A DNA stretch of 64,000 nt from Marinibacterium anthonyi. GTDB taxonomy: Bacteria; Pseudomonadota; Alphaproteobacteria; Rhodobacterales; Rhodobacteraceae. The stretch spans positions 4,327,501 through 4,391,500 of the forward strand of contig CP031585.1 of the NCBI GenBank assembly GCA_003217735.2. Direction: 5' to 3'. The notes beneath the pieces are model-generated. The model was not told the origin of the DNA and did no database searches. It saw only the letters and a program-made list of their open reading frames with translations. A program made the position numbers and the translations under genes. Shown here piece by piece: positions 1 to 6,865 of this stretch. How positions within the stretch are numbered: position 1 is the stretch's first letter; every line of letters begins with the position of its first letter.

Positions 1-512
1 ATGTCAGCTATGCGATCCCGGGGCTGGTGATCTCCATCGCCTTCATCCTGGCGTTCATCCGGCCGCTGCCGCTGGTCGGCGTGTCGCTGTACAACACGCT
101 GGGGATCATCTTCCTGGCCTACCTGACGGCCTTCCTGTCGATCGGCCTGAAGCCGGTGATCGCCGCCTATGCCCAGCTGGACCCGTCGCTGGACGACGCG
201 GCCCGGGTGTCGGGCGCCGGGTTCGGCCTGCGGCTGCGCCGGGTCTTTGCCCCGCTCGTCGCACCGGCCGCGGCGTCGGGCGCGATCCTGGTGTTCCTGA
301 CGGCCTATAACGAAGTCACGGTGTCGGCGCTGCTGTGGTCGACGGGCAACGAGACGATCGGCACATCGATCTTCAACTACGAGGACGGGGGCTATACGAC
401 GCTGGCCGCCGCGATGTCCTGCATCACGGTCGTGGCCACCGTGGCGCTGATGGCGGGGCTGGACCGGGCCGGGCGAAGGCTGCCGCCCGGCGTGGTGCCC
501 TGGCGGATGTGA
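1..512 (+). CDS. ABC transporter permease, C-terminal part (cut by window edge)
   Basis: This is the C-terminal part of an inner-membrane permease of the binding-protein-dependent (FbpB/ThiP-like) class; the reading frame is open from base 3, so the start lies outside the window. Visible are the membrane segment with SYAIPGLVISIAF, the cytoplasmic EAA-type loop (AYAQLDPSLDDAARVSGAGF...) that docks on the ATPase, and two further hydrophobic segments. Such permeases import ferric iron, thiamine, phosphonates or polyamines; the substrate cannot be read here. The FbpC-like ATPase at 568-1611 is convergent, so the two may serve the same importer but are not one operon. Confidence 0.85.
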   Translation, partial: VSYAIPGLVISIAFILAFIRPLPLVGVSLYNTLGIIFLAYLTAFLSIGLKPVIAAYAQLDPSLDDAARVSGAGFGLRLRRVFAPLVAPAAASGAILVFLTAYNEVTVSALLWSTGNETIGTSIFNYEDGGYTTLAAAMSCITVVATVALMAGLDRAGRRLPPGVVPWRM

Positions 513-519
513 CCGGACC

Positions 520-540
520 AGATTTTTCGCGGAAAAATCT
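520..540. terminator. Hairpin 1 of a twin convergent terminator
   Basis: Perfect 9-bp stem (AGATTTTTC / GAAAAATCT) around a GCG loop, 8 bases after the permease stop. The flanking A and T runs let it work in either direction. Confidence 0.6.
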
Positions 541-548
541 CGACTCCC

Positions 549-569
549 AGAATTTTCCGCGAAAATTCT
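549..569. terminator. Hairpin 2 of a twin convergent terminator
   Basis: Perfect 9-bp stem (AGAATTTTC / GAAAATTCT) around CGC. It contains part of the stop codon of the minus-strand ATPase gene. It resembles hairpin 1 nearby; one hairpin probably serves each converging gene. Confidence 0.55.
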
Positions 570-1611
570 ACCCCGCAGGCAACGCCCAGGCCCGCACCAG
601 GTCCACCGCGACACTCTCTCCGGTCCGCACCCGTTGCGCCGAGGCTACGGGCAACGCCTCCGCCAGCCCCTCGACCCGCGCCAGCGCCTCCCATCCGCCA
701 CCGCGATAGACGGCGTCCTCTATCCGGGCCGGCACGCCCCGCCCCGGCACCACATCCCCCAGCACCACATCCCCCAGCACCACATCCCCCGGCCGCACCA
801 CCAGCCGCACCGGCCCCAGCCGCCCGGAACAGGCCACCGAAAACGGGCCCGCCACCGCGTGCCCATCACCCGCGGTTGCGTCCAGAATACCCGCGCGTCC
901 GATGAACCGGGCGACCTCCTCGGTCGCGGGCCGGTCGTGGATCTCCTGCGGGGGGGCCACCTGCAGGAAACGCCCCTGCCACATCACCGCGATCCTGTCG
1001 GCCAGCGCCATCGCCTCGCGCTGGGAATGGGTGACATAGATCGTCGTGCCGCCGGCCTCGCGGTGAAAGCGGGTGATCTCTCCCTCCATGCGGCCACGCA
1101 GGTGGGGGTCGAGATTGGCCAGCGGTTCGTCCATCAGCACCGTCCGCGCCCCGCCCGCCAGGCACCGCGCCAGCGCCACGCGCTGCCGTTGCCCGCCCGA
1201 CAGCTCTGCCGGAACGCGATCCGCGTAGTCGCCCAGGTCCACCGTCTCAAGATGCGCGCGCGCGCCGTCGCGCGCCGCCTTGCGCCCCAGGCCCGACGCC
1301 TCGGCCGGAAAGGCAACGTTGCCCAGCACATCCATATGCGGCCACAGCGCGTAGGACTGGAACACCACGCCCACCGCCCTGGCCTCGGGCGGCACATGCA
1401 CGCCCGGCGCGGACACCTTCCGCCCCTCCAGCCGGATTTCGCCTTGATCCAGCGTCTCAAGCCCCGCCACCAGCCGCAGAAGCGTCGACTTCCCGCACCC
1501 CGATGGCCCCAGCACCACAAAGAATTCGCCGGGGTCCAGCGCCACGTCGATCCCGTCGATCACCCGGTTGCCCCGGATGCTCTTGCCCAGCCCAGACATC
1601 TCGACCGACAT
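568..1611 (-). CDS. ABC transporter ATP-binding protein (FbpC/PotA-like)
   Basis: Cytoplasmic ATPase that energises a binding-protein-dependent importer, 347 residues from the chosen start. It shows Walker A GPSGCGKST, the Q-loop VVFQSYALWP, the signature LSGGQRQRVALARCL, Walker B VLMDEPLANLD and the switch histidine in YVTHSQ. A C-terminal TOBE-like domain follows, as in ferric, sulfate and polyamine ATPases. The ATG at 1611 is preferred because the homologous core begins there; an in-frame ATG nine codons upstream (1638) is possible. The TOBE region carries a threefold in-frame repeat GDVVLGDVVLGDVV (bases 748-792). Substrate unknown. Confidence 0.85.
   Translation of the reverse strand: MSVEMSGLGKSIRGNRVIDGIDVALDPGEFFVVLGPSGCGKSTLLRLVAGLETLDQGEIRLEGRKVSAPGVHVPPEARAVGVVFQSYALWPHMDVLGNVAFPAEASGLGRKAARDGARAHLETVDLGDYADRVPAELSGGQRQRVALARCLAGGARTVLMDEPLANLDPHLRGRMEGEITRFHREAGGTTIYVTHSQREAMALADRIAVMWQGRFLQVAPPQEIHDRPATEEVARFIGRAGILDATAGDGHAVAGPFSVACSGRLGPVRLVVRPGDVVLGDVVLGDVVPGRGVPARIEDAVYRGGGWEALARVEGLAEALPVASAQRVRTGESVAVDLVRAWALPAG
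748..792 (-). repeat. 15-bp tandem repeat x3 inside the ABC ATPase gene
   Basis: Three head-to-tail copies of CACCACATCCCCCAG (the last copy has one change) lie in frame and encode the repeated GDVVL in the TOBE region of the ATPase. Because the period is 15, copy-number change would keep the frame. Confidence 0.9.
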
Positions 1612-1932
1612 CGCCAATCCCCGCTTGCAGATCCTCACGCGCCCGTAGCCCCACGCCGGTCCCCGCGCAAGGAGGGGTCATGAAACTGTCATGTTTCCAA
1701 CCCGTTGACCGCAAGCGCGCATATCGATCGCGTGTCCTGACCGCCCGCGTCCCGGCCTGCAGCAGGGGCCAACGGCATCGACGGTGGGGATCTTCGTTGC
1801 CGCGCACCACAGGCAGGCGGCTGCCCGTTCCGCGGGCTGGCGCGGTGGGGGAACAGGGTGAGCCGCAGGCGATCCTGACGGCGCGGCCCTGTCAGCGATC
1901 GCGGCTGGAAGCCGCCCGGGGTCCGCCGGGCG
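1612..1932. other. Non-coding stretch between ATPase and marR
   Basis: About 320 bases upstream of the minus-strand ATPase and downstream of the minus-strand marR. No convincing gene is present. A plus-strand ATG at 1680 follows a strong AAGGAGGGG and opens an arginine-rich frame to 1970 without recognisable protein character. A GAAAC/GTTTC inverted pair lies at about 1683-1698. No clear terminator was seen. Confidence 0.5.
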
Positions 1933-2439
1933 TCACGGGTCGTCCGGGCGGATCAGCGGCGCCCGGCTAAGCGCATTGCCGGAATCTGCCAACCGTTTGA
2001 GAAAATTCAGGAAAACATCCCTCTCGGCATCATCCAGACCGGCCAGAAGATCGTTCTGCGATGCGGTGACCTCCGGGGCGACCAGATAGAGCAGGTCCAG
2101 CCCCTTGCGCGTCGCTTCCAGGACACGCGCCCGGCGGTCGCGCGGGCTGATCCGGCGCGAAATCAGGCCCTTGGCCTCGAGCCGGTCGATCACGCCGCCG
2201 ATCGTGGCGCGGTCATAGGCGATCAGGCCCGCAAGCGTCGCCTGATCGATGCCGGGACGTTCCGCCAGAACGGACAAGGCGCTGAACTGGACCACGGTCA
2301 GGTCCAGCCCCATCCGGGCAATCCGGTCCGAATAGATCGCCAGGGAAATCTGGTGCAGGCGGCGAATCAGGTGGCCCGGCATCGTATGCAGCCCGAGCCC
2401 CCCAAGCTCGCCAAAGCTTGGATCAAAGTCGTTCGGCAT
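1933..2439 (-). CDS. MarR family transcriptional regulator
   Basis: Winged-helix DNA-binding repressor of 168 residues. The N-terminal helix (LIRRLHQISLAIYSDRIAR) and C-terminal helices form the dimer interface; the central helix-turn-helix (GIDQATLAGLIAYDRATIGGVIDRLEAKGLI) and the wing (SPRDRRARVLEATRKG) are typical of the family. The ATG at 2439 follows GGGAGTGAAAC. The gene stands alone; the 256-base spacer upstream (2440-2695) is relatively AT-rich and probably holds its promoter. Family members often respond to aromatic acids or oxidants, but the ligand here is unknown. Confidence 0.9.
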   Translation of the reverse strand: MPNDFDPSFGELGGLGLHTMPGHLIRRLHQISLAIYSDRIARMGLDLTVVQFSALSVLAERPGIDQATLAGLIAYDRATIGGVIDRLEAKGLISRRISPRDRRARVLEATRKGLDLLYLVAPEVTASQNDLLAGLDDAERDVFLNFLKRLADSGNALSRAPLIRPDDP

Positions 2440-2695
2440 GTTTCACTCCCAATACGGCCGTCCCTGCCACAGCCGTGACAAGAAGGGTATGTCGCCTGAC
2501 AACTTCCGGCAAGGCACTGGCTGCATAAACTCCATTCCAAGTATCATCCTGATTGGCTTTCGAGGCATAAGTTGCGGTAACGGGTGGCAGCAGAACATCA
2601 TCAACTGACTGATTTAAAATGGTTTCTTAATGATCACCTCCATCACGGCGCAATTCGTTTCAAATTGAATGTGGTCACCGGAACATATGCGGATT

Positions 2696-3145
2696 TCAGC
2701 CGTCCGGTTGCATGAGAAGCAAGGTGAACGCCGCGCGCCGGGCCTGGTCGATGGGGACAGGCTTGTGGGTTTCGCGGGCGACATAGACGTGGACGAAAAA
2801 TCCTTCGGCAGCGGCAAGATCCTGACCTTCGGCGAACAGGCCGATTTCGAACCGCACGGACGAGCGCCCCAGTTTCGCGATCCGCAGTCCGGCATCGACC
2901 CAGCCCGGAAAGGACAATTCGGCGTGATAGCGGCAACCGGTTTCAACGACGAGACCGTAGGTCTCGCTTTTACGGGGATGGAGCACGCCCTGGTCCATCA
3001 GCCAGCCGTTCACCGCCGTGTCGAACAGCGAATAATGCACCACGTTGTTCATGTGGCCGTAGATGTCGTTGTCCATCCAGCGGGTCTGAAGCCGGGTGAA
3101 GGTGGCGAAATCGGCGCGGGTGGCGCGTGGGGGGCGGTCAGCCAT
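2696..3145 (-). CDS. Acyl-CoA thioesterase, hot-dog (4HBT) family
   Basis: A 149-residue single hot-dog-fold enzyme predicted to hydrolyse acyl-CoA thioesters. The N-terminal motif RWMDNDIYGHMNNVVHYS contains the catalytic Asp and the H-M-N-N stretch typical of the YbgC/FadM group. The length is normal. It probably forms tetramers in the cytoplasm. Its 5' leader holds two copies of a 16-bp operator-like sequence (3157-3215), so expression is likely repressor-controlled. There is no strong Shine-Dalgarno before the ATG. The upstream alcohol dehydrogenase is on the same strand, 83 bases away. Confidence 0.85.
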   Translation of the reverse strand: MADRPPRATRADFATFTRLQTRWMDNDIYGHMNNVVHYSLFDTAVNGWLMDQGVLHPRKSETYGLVVETGCRYHAELSFPGWVDAGLRIAKLGRSSVRFEIGLFAEGQDLAAAEGFFVHVYVARETHKPVPIDQARRAAFTLLLMQPDG

Positions 3146-3156
3146 GGGCGCGGGTC

Positions 3157-3215
3157 TTGTCCGTTTTGTACAGGAATTGGCGGGTGGATCCGGACCGGTT
3201 TGTCCGTTTTGTACA
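3157..3215 (-). promoter_or_regulatory. Paired 16-bp operator-like repeats before the thioesterase gene
   Basis: TTGTCCGTTTTGTACA occurs exactly twice, at 3157-3172 and 3200-3215, with 43 bases between starts (about four helical turns). Each copy is an imperfect palindrome TGTNC-N5-GNACA, a form typical of TetR-family operators. The copy nearest the gene is 12 bases from the start codon. No TetR gene is in the window. Confidence 0.6.
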
Positions 3216-3228
3216 AAATTTCAGGGCA

Positions 3229-4416
3229 TCACAGCGAGGCATGATAGATGCGCCTGGCGTCGTCGATCGTCACCTCGCGCGGGTTGTTCACCAACAGGCG
3301 CGTCTGGTTCATCGCGTCCGTGGCCAGCTTGTCGATATCCCCCTGCCCGATGCCGACGCCGCGCAATCCCGGCGCGAGGCCGAGATCGGTGTTGAGGTCG
3401 GCCAGCCGGTCGATGAGGTCGGCGGCGATGGCCTGGCTGTCGCGGTCGGTGTCGATGTCGGGAAAGATGTGGGGGGCCAGGTCGGCATAGGCCGGGCCGC
3501 AGGCGGGGGCGTTGAAGCGCATGACCTCGGGCAGGACCAGCGCGTTCGACAGCCCGTGCGGCACGTGGAACAGCGAACCCACCGGGTAGGCCAGCGCGTG
3601 AACGGCGGCGACCGGCGAATTGGCGAAGGCCTGCCCGGCGAGCATGGAGCCCAGCAGCATGTTGGACCGGGCATCGGCGTTCGAGCCGTTGAACACGGCT
3701 TCGCGGATGTTGGCGGCCAGCAGGTCCAGCGCCTGCAGCGCCAGCATGCGGCTGAGCGGGTTATTGTTGGGCGAGGTCGATGTATAGGCCTCGATCGCGT
3801 GGACCATGGCGTCGACGCCGGTGGCGGCGGTGATCGCGGGCGGCAGGCCAAGTGTCAGGTCGGCGTCCAGCAACGCGATGTCGGGCAGGAGGATGGGCGA
3901 CACGACGCCCTTCTTTTCCGAGGTGCCGGTGTCCGAGGTGCCGGTGGTCAGGATCGAGACCATGGTGACTTCGGACCCGGTGCCGGCGGTGGTGGGGACC
4001 AGAACCAGCGGCAGGCGGGTGCCGCGCGCCAGGCCCACGCCGTACATCTCGTCCAGCGGCTGGTCCGAACCTGCCACCAGCGAGACGACCTTGGCGACGT
4101 CCATCGACGACCCACCACCGAAGCCCAGCACGCAAGCGGCGCCGATGGCGCGCGCGGTGTCGGCGGCCTTCAGCACGGTCGTGGCCTTGGGATCGGGTTC
4201 GACGGTGTCGAACAGGGTGACGGCGAAACCGCTGGCCCTGAGGTCGGCCAGCGCGGCATCGGCCAGGCCCAGCGACATGATGCCGGGGTCGGTCACGACC
4301 AGCACGGGCGCGCCGGGGGCGGCGAAGGCCATGGTCGACAGGATCTGGCCCATGCGGGCGGCGCCGCCCCGGATCTGGCGGATCGATGGCGTGGTGTTGA
4401 AGGTGAAATCTGACAT
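3229..4416 (-). CDS. Iron-containing alcohol dehydrogenase
   Basis: NAD(P)-dependent group III alcohol dehydrogenase of 395 residues. The nucleotide-binding GFGGGSSMDVAK, the PTTAGTGSEVT motif and the metal site (DAMVHAIEAY with Asp/His, then HALAYPVGSLFHVPHG with two further His) are present. The ATG at 4416 follows GGGGAGGG. Family members oxidise simple alcohols, 1,3-propanediol, lactaldehyde or maleylacetate-type substrates; this one is not assigned. A lipoprotein cytochrome c gene lies just upstream on the same strand, 89 bases away. Confidence 0.9.
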   Translation of the reverse strand: MSDFTFNTTPSIRQIRGGAARMGQILSTMAFAAPGAPVLVVTDPGIMSLGLADAALADLRASGFAVTLFDTVEPDPKATTVLKAADTARAIGAACVLGFGGGSSMDVAKVVSLVAGSDQPLDEMYGVGLARGTRLPLVLVPTTAGTGSEVTMVSILTTGTSDTGTSEKKGVVSPILLPDIALLDADLTLGLPPAITAATGVDAMVHAIEAYTSTSPNNNPLSRMLALQALDLLAANIREAVFNGSNADARSNMLLGSMLAGQAFANSPVAAVHALAYPVGSLFHVPHGLSNALVLPEVMRFNAPACGPAYADLAPHIFPDIDTDRDSQAIAADLIDRLADLNTDLGLAPGLRGVGIGQGDIDKLATDAMNQTRLLVNNPREVTIDDARRIYHASL

Positions 4417-4505
4417 CTGGCCCTCCCCTGGCTGGGGGCATTTCACACGACGGAATTGCGTTTCGCAAGGGGTGCGGGATGGGGAGGCCCCAACCCTGCG
4501 CCGGG

Positions 4506-4928
4506 TCAGGACGGGGTGCGCTGCAGGCTTTCGATGTATTCGGCCAGCGCGACCAGCGGGGCCGGTGTCGGCGTGGGGATGCCATCGCCGCTGTCGTAGG
4601 TGACCATGGGCCCGTCGGAGAGCAGCGCGCCGAATTCGGGCATGATGACGTTGCCGTGCTGGACACGGGTGAACCCGTCGATCGTGGACATGACCTGCGC
4701 CATCGGGAAGGTGCCGCCGTTGCGGTAGGCGATCAGCGTCAGGTCGGCGGGCTTCTTGGTGAGTTCGCTGGCCAGCGGGCCATCGCCCCGGGCCGACGTG
4801 CCGTGGCAGGAGGTGCAATTTTCGGAGAACAGCAGCGCGCCCTGGGGTTCGGAGGGCTGGGTGCAGGCGACGAGGGCAAGGGTCGCGACGGCGGCGGCCG
4901 CGGGCGCGAGAGGCAGGAGGGCTTTCAT
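4506..4928 (-). CDS. Lipoprotein mono-heme cytochrome c
   Basis: Predicted exported lipoprotein of 140 residues: a hydrophobic signal ends in the lipobox LVAC (Cys22), then the heme site CTSCH at about 38-42, and a probable axial Met in NVIMPEFG. It has a class I cytochrome c layout and ends soon after the last helix (LVALAEYIESLQ). It should sit in the periplasm, membrane-anchored, and pass electrons between respiratory partners. Transcribed toward the alcohol dehydrogenase, it could be cotranscribed with it, but no electron link between them is shown. Confidence 0.85.
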   Translation of the reverse strand: MKALLPLAPAAAAVATLALVACTQPSEPQGALLFSENCTSCHGTSARGDGPLASELTKKPADLTLIAYRNGGTFPMAQVMSTIDGFTRVQHGNVIMPEFGALLSDGPMVTYDSGDGIPTPTPAPLVALAEYIESLQRTPS

Positions 4929-4999
4929 GGGCGATCCGATGTGATGGCTGGGTGCAGTGTGGCGCGGGCGGCGGTCCGGTGCAACCGGGTGCGCGCCGG

Positions 5000-5608
5000 T
5001 CAGGGGGGCGGCGTGAAACCGGCGCGGGCGGCGGCGGCCTTGTCGCGCATGGCGCAGCCGGTGGCATGGTCGTTGATCAGGCCCATGGCCTGCATGAAGG
5101 CATAGACCGTGGTGGGCCCGACAAAGGCCCAGCCGCGTTTCTTGAGGTCCTTGGACAGCGCGACGGAGGCCGGGGACGTGGATTGCGTCTGCGGGTCCGG
5201 CAGCGTGGCCGGATCGGGTTCCCATCGCCAGATATAGGCGGCAAGCGAGCCTTCGGCGTCGACCAGGTCACAGCAGCGTTTCGCGTTGTTGATGACGGCC
5301 GCGATCTTGCCCTTGTGGCGGACGATGCCGGCGTCCCCCAGCAGGCGGGCCACGTCGGCGTCGTCGTAAAGCGCGACCTTGCGGAAGTCGAACCCGTCGA
5401 AGGCGGCGCGGAAGTTTTCGCGCTTGGACAGGATGGTGCGCCAGCTGAGGCCGGACTGGAAGCTTTCGAGGCAGAGCTTTTCGAACAGCCGGATGTCGTC
5501 GCCCACGGGATAGCCCCATTCGGCGTCGTGGTAGGCAAAGAAATCGGGGGCCGAGGCACACCAGGCACAGCGCGGGCGGCCGTCGGGGCCGGGGATGGTG
5601 TTGGACAT
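5000..5608 (-). CDS. tag: DNA-3-methyladenine glycosylase I
   Basis: Base-excision repair glycosylase that removes 3-methyladenine, 202 residues. It shows RCAWC near the N-terminus, AYHDAEWG (zinc His), the helix-hairpin-helix region GLSWRTILSKRENFRAAF, and the C-terminal LINDHATGC with the other zinc His and Cys. These match the Cys4/His17/His175/Cys179 zinc site known from the E. coli enzyme. The ATG at 5608 follows AAAGGAG at good spacing. The gene stands alone behind a large hairpin at 5668-5710. Confidence 0.93.
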   Translation of the reverse strand: MSNTIPGPDGRPRCAWCASAPDFFAYHDAEWGYPVGDDIRLFEKLCLESFQSGLSWRTILSKRENFRAAFDGFDFRKVALYDDADVARLLGDAGIVRHKGKIAAVINNAKRCCDLVDAEGSLAAYIWRWEPDPATLPDPQTQSTSPASVALSKDLKKRGWAFVGPTTVYAFMQAMGLINDHATGCAMRDKAAAARAGFTPPP

Positions 5609-5667
5609 CGGGCGTCTCCTTTGGCGGCAGGTTACGGGGTGTTTCGAGCCGTGCAAAGGGCGGAGGG

Positions 5668-5710
5668 CAGCCCCCGACCGCGGGTGGGTGGGTGGGGCGG
5701 TCGGGGGCTG
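5668..5710. terminator. 14-bp hairpin with a G-quadruplex loop
   Basis: Perfect 14-bp arms (CAGCCCCCGACCGC and its complement at 5697-5710) enclose a 15-base loop GGGTGGGTGGGTGGG. Four G3 runs joined by single T are the classical motif for a very stable parallel quadruplex. It lies 40 bases past the stop of the minus-strand exporter permease and 60 bases before tag. For minus-strand genes the G-rich strand is the template. It has no U-tract and probably stops or slows polymerase by structure. Confidence 0.6.
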
Positions 5711-5749
5711 CACGGGGGGGCCGCCGGGCGCGCGGGTTGGGAGTGCCGG

Positions 5750-6862
5750 TTACTGCAGGAACTTCCGGAACTGCCTGAGGGCGAGGTAGAAGAGGATGCC
5801 GCCGATGCCCGCCAGCCACAGGAACTGAGGCCAGATCACGTCAAGCCCCGCGCCCCGGAACAGCACCGCCTGCGCGATCATCACGAAATGGGTGTCGGGG
5901 GCGGCCAGCATGATGGTCTGGACGAATTCCGGCATGTTTTCGCGCGGGGTGCCGCCGCCCGACAGCATCTGCATGGGCAGCAGCGTCAGGATCATCAGCA
6001 GCGCGAATTGCGGCATGGATCCCGCCACGGTGGCCAGGAAGAACCCCAGCGAGGTGGTGGCGAAAAGCTGCAGCGCGGCGCCGATGTAGAACAGGCCGAT
6101 GGAGCCGGGGATGGGCACCTGCAGCTGGCCCTGGATGATCACGCGCAGGCAGAACACCGTGGCCAGGAAGACGACAAGCCCCATGGACCAGACCTTGGAG
6201 GCCAGGATTTCGACCGGGGCAAGCGGCATGACCAGCATGTGTTCGATCGTGCCGTGTTCGCGTTCGCGGATCAAAGCCGCGCCGCCCAGGATGATCGACA
6301 GCATCGAGATCGAGGAGATCAGCGCGTTGATCGCGCCGAACCACATCGGGTCGAGCTGCTGGTTGAACTTGGCGCGCAGCGCCAGCGTCACCGGCTGGTC
6401 ATTGGTTTCGCGCACGCGGGCGAGGAATTCGGTGACTTCCTGCGTGACGATGGTTTCGACGTAGCCGGCGCCGGAAAACGCCTGGGTCATGCGGGTGGCA
6501 TCGACGTTCAGCTGCATGTCGGGTTCACGGTCGGCCAGCACGTCGCGCTGGAAGTTGGGCGGGATGTCGAGGACGAAGGTGTCGATGCCCGCATCCAGCC
6601 GTTCGTCGACCTCGTCCAGGGTTATCATCCTTGGGTCGGTGAAATGGGGGGGATAGAAGGCGTCGGCGATGCGTTGGGACAGGGGCGAATTGTCCTCGTC
6701 CACGATGGCGATGGCGGCGCGGTTGAGGGTTTCGGGTTCGCTGCGCGCCGAGGAGGAGACCGAGAACGAAAAGGCGTAGAGGATCAGCAGGACCAGCACC
6801 GGGTCGCGGGCCAGCCCCCAGAGTTCCTTGACGCCGAGACGGAAGACGGAGGACAGGCGCAT
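5750..6862 (-). CDS. ABC-2 type exporter permease (YhhJ-like)
   Basis: Inner-membrane permease of 370 residues in the ABC-2 family: an N-terminal transmembrane helix (about 20-40), a large periplasmic domain (about 45-175), then five hydrophobic segments in the C-terminal half, with the family motif REREHGTIEHMLVMP. It matches E. coli YhhJ in size and in its place as last gene of a three-gene operon. It starts 3 bases after the stop of the RbbA-like gene. It should form the channel together with the permease part of that protein. Confidence 0.88.
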   Translation of the reverse strand: MRLSSVFRLGVKELWGLARDPVLVLLILYAFSFSVSSSARSEPETLNRAAIAIVDEDNSPLSQRIADAFYPPHFTDPRMITLDEVDERLDAGIDTFVLDIPPNFQRDVLADREPDMQLNVDATRMTQAFSGAGYVETIVTQEVTEFLARVRETNDQPVTLALRAKFNQQLDPMWFGAINALISSISMLSIILGGAALIREREHGTIEHMLVMPLAPVEILASKVWSMGLVVFLATVFCLRVIIQGQLQVPIPGSIGLFYIGAALQLFATTSLGFFLATVAGSMPQFALLMILTLLPMQMLSGGGTPRENMPEFVQTIMLAAPDTHFVMIAQAVLFRGAGLDVIWPQFLWLAGIGGILFYLALRQFRKFLQ

Positions 6863-6865
6863 GGG

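Noticed and set aside
1680-1970. Plus-strand ORF starting MKLSCFQPVDRK behind AAGGAGGGG
   Set aside because: Good ribosome site, but the product is Arg/Gly/Pro-rich with no hydrophobic core, overlaps the marR 3' end and shows no family features.
3229-5067. A 612-codon frame suggesting an alcohol dehydrogenase with long N-terminal fusion
   Set aside because: The extra 217 residues are an out-of-frame reading of the cytochrome c and spacer; ATG 4416 has a strong ribosome site and the family N-terminus.
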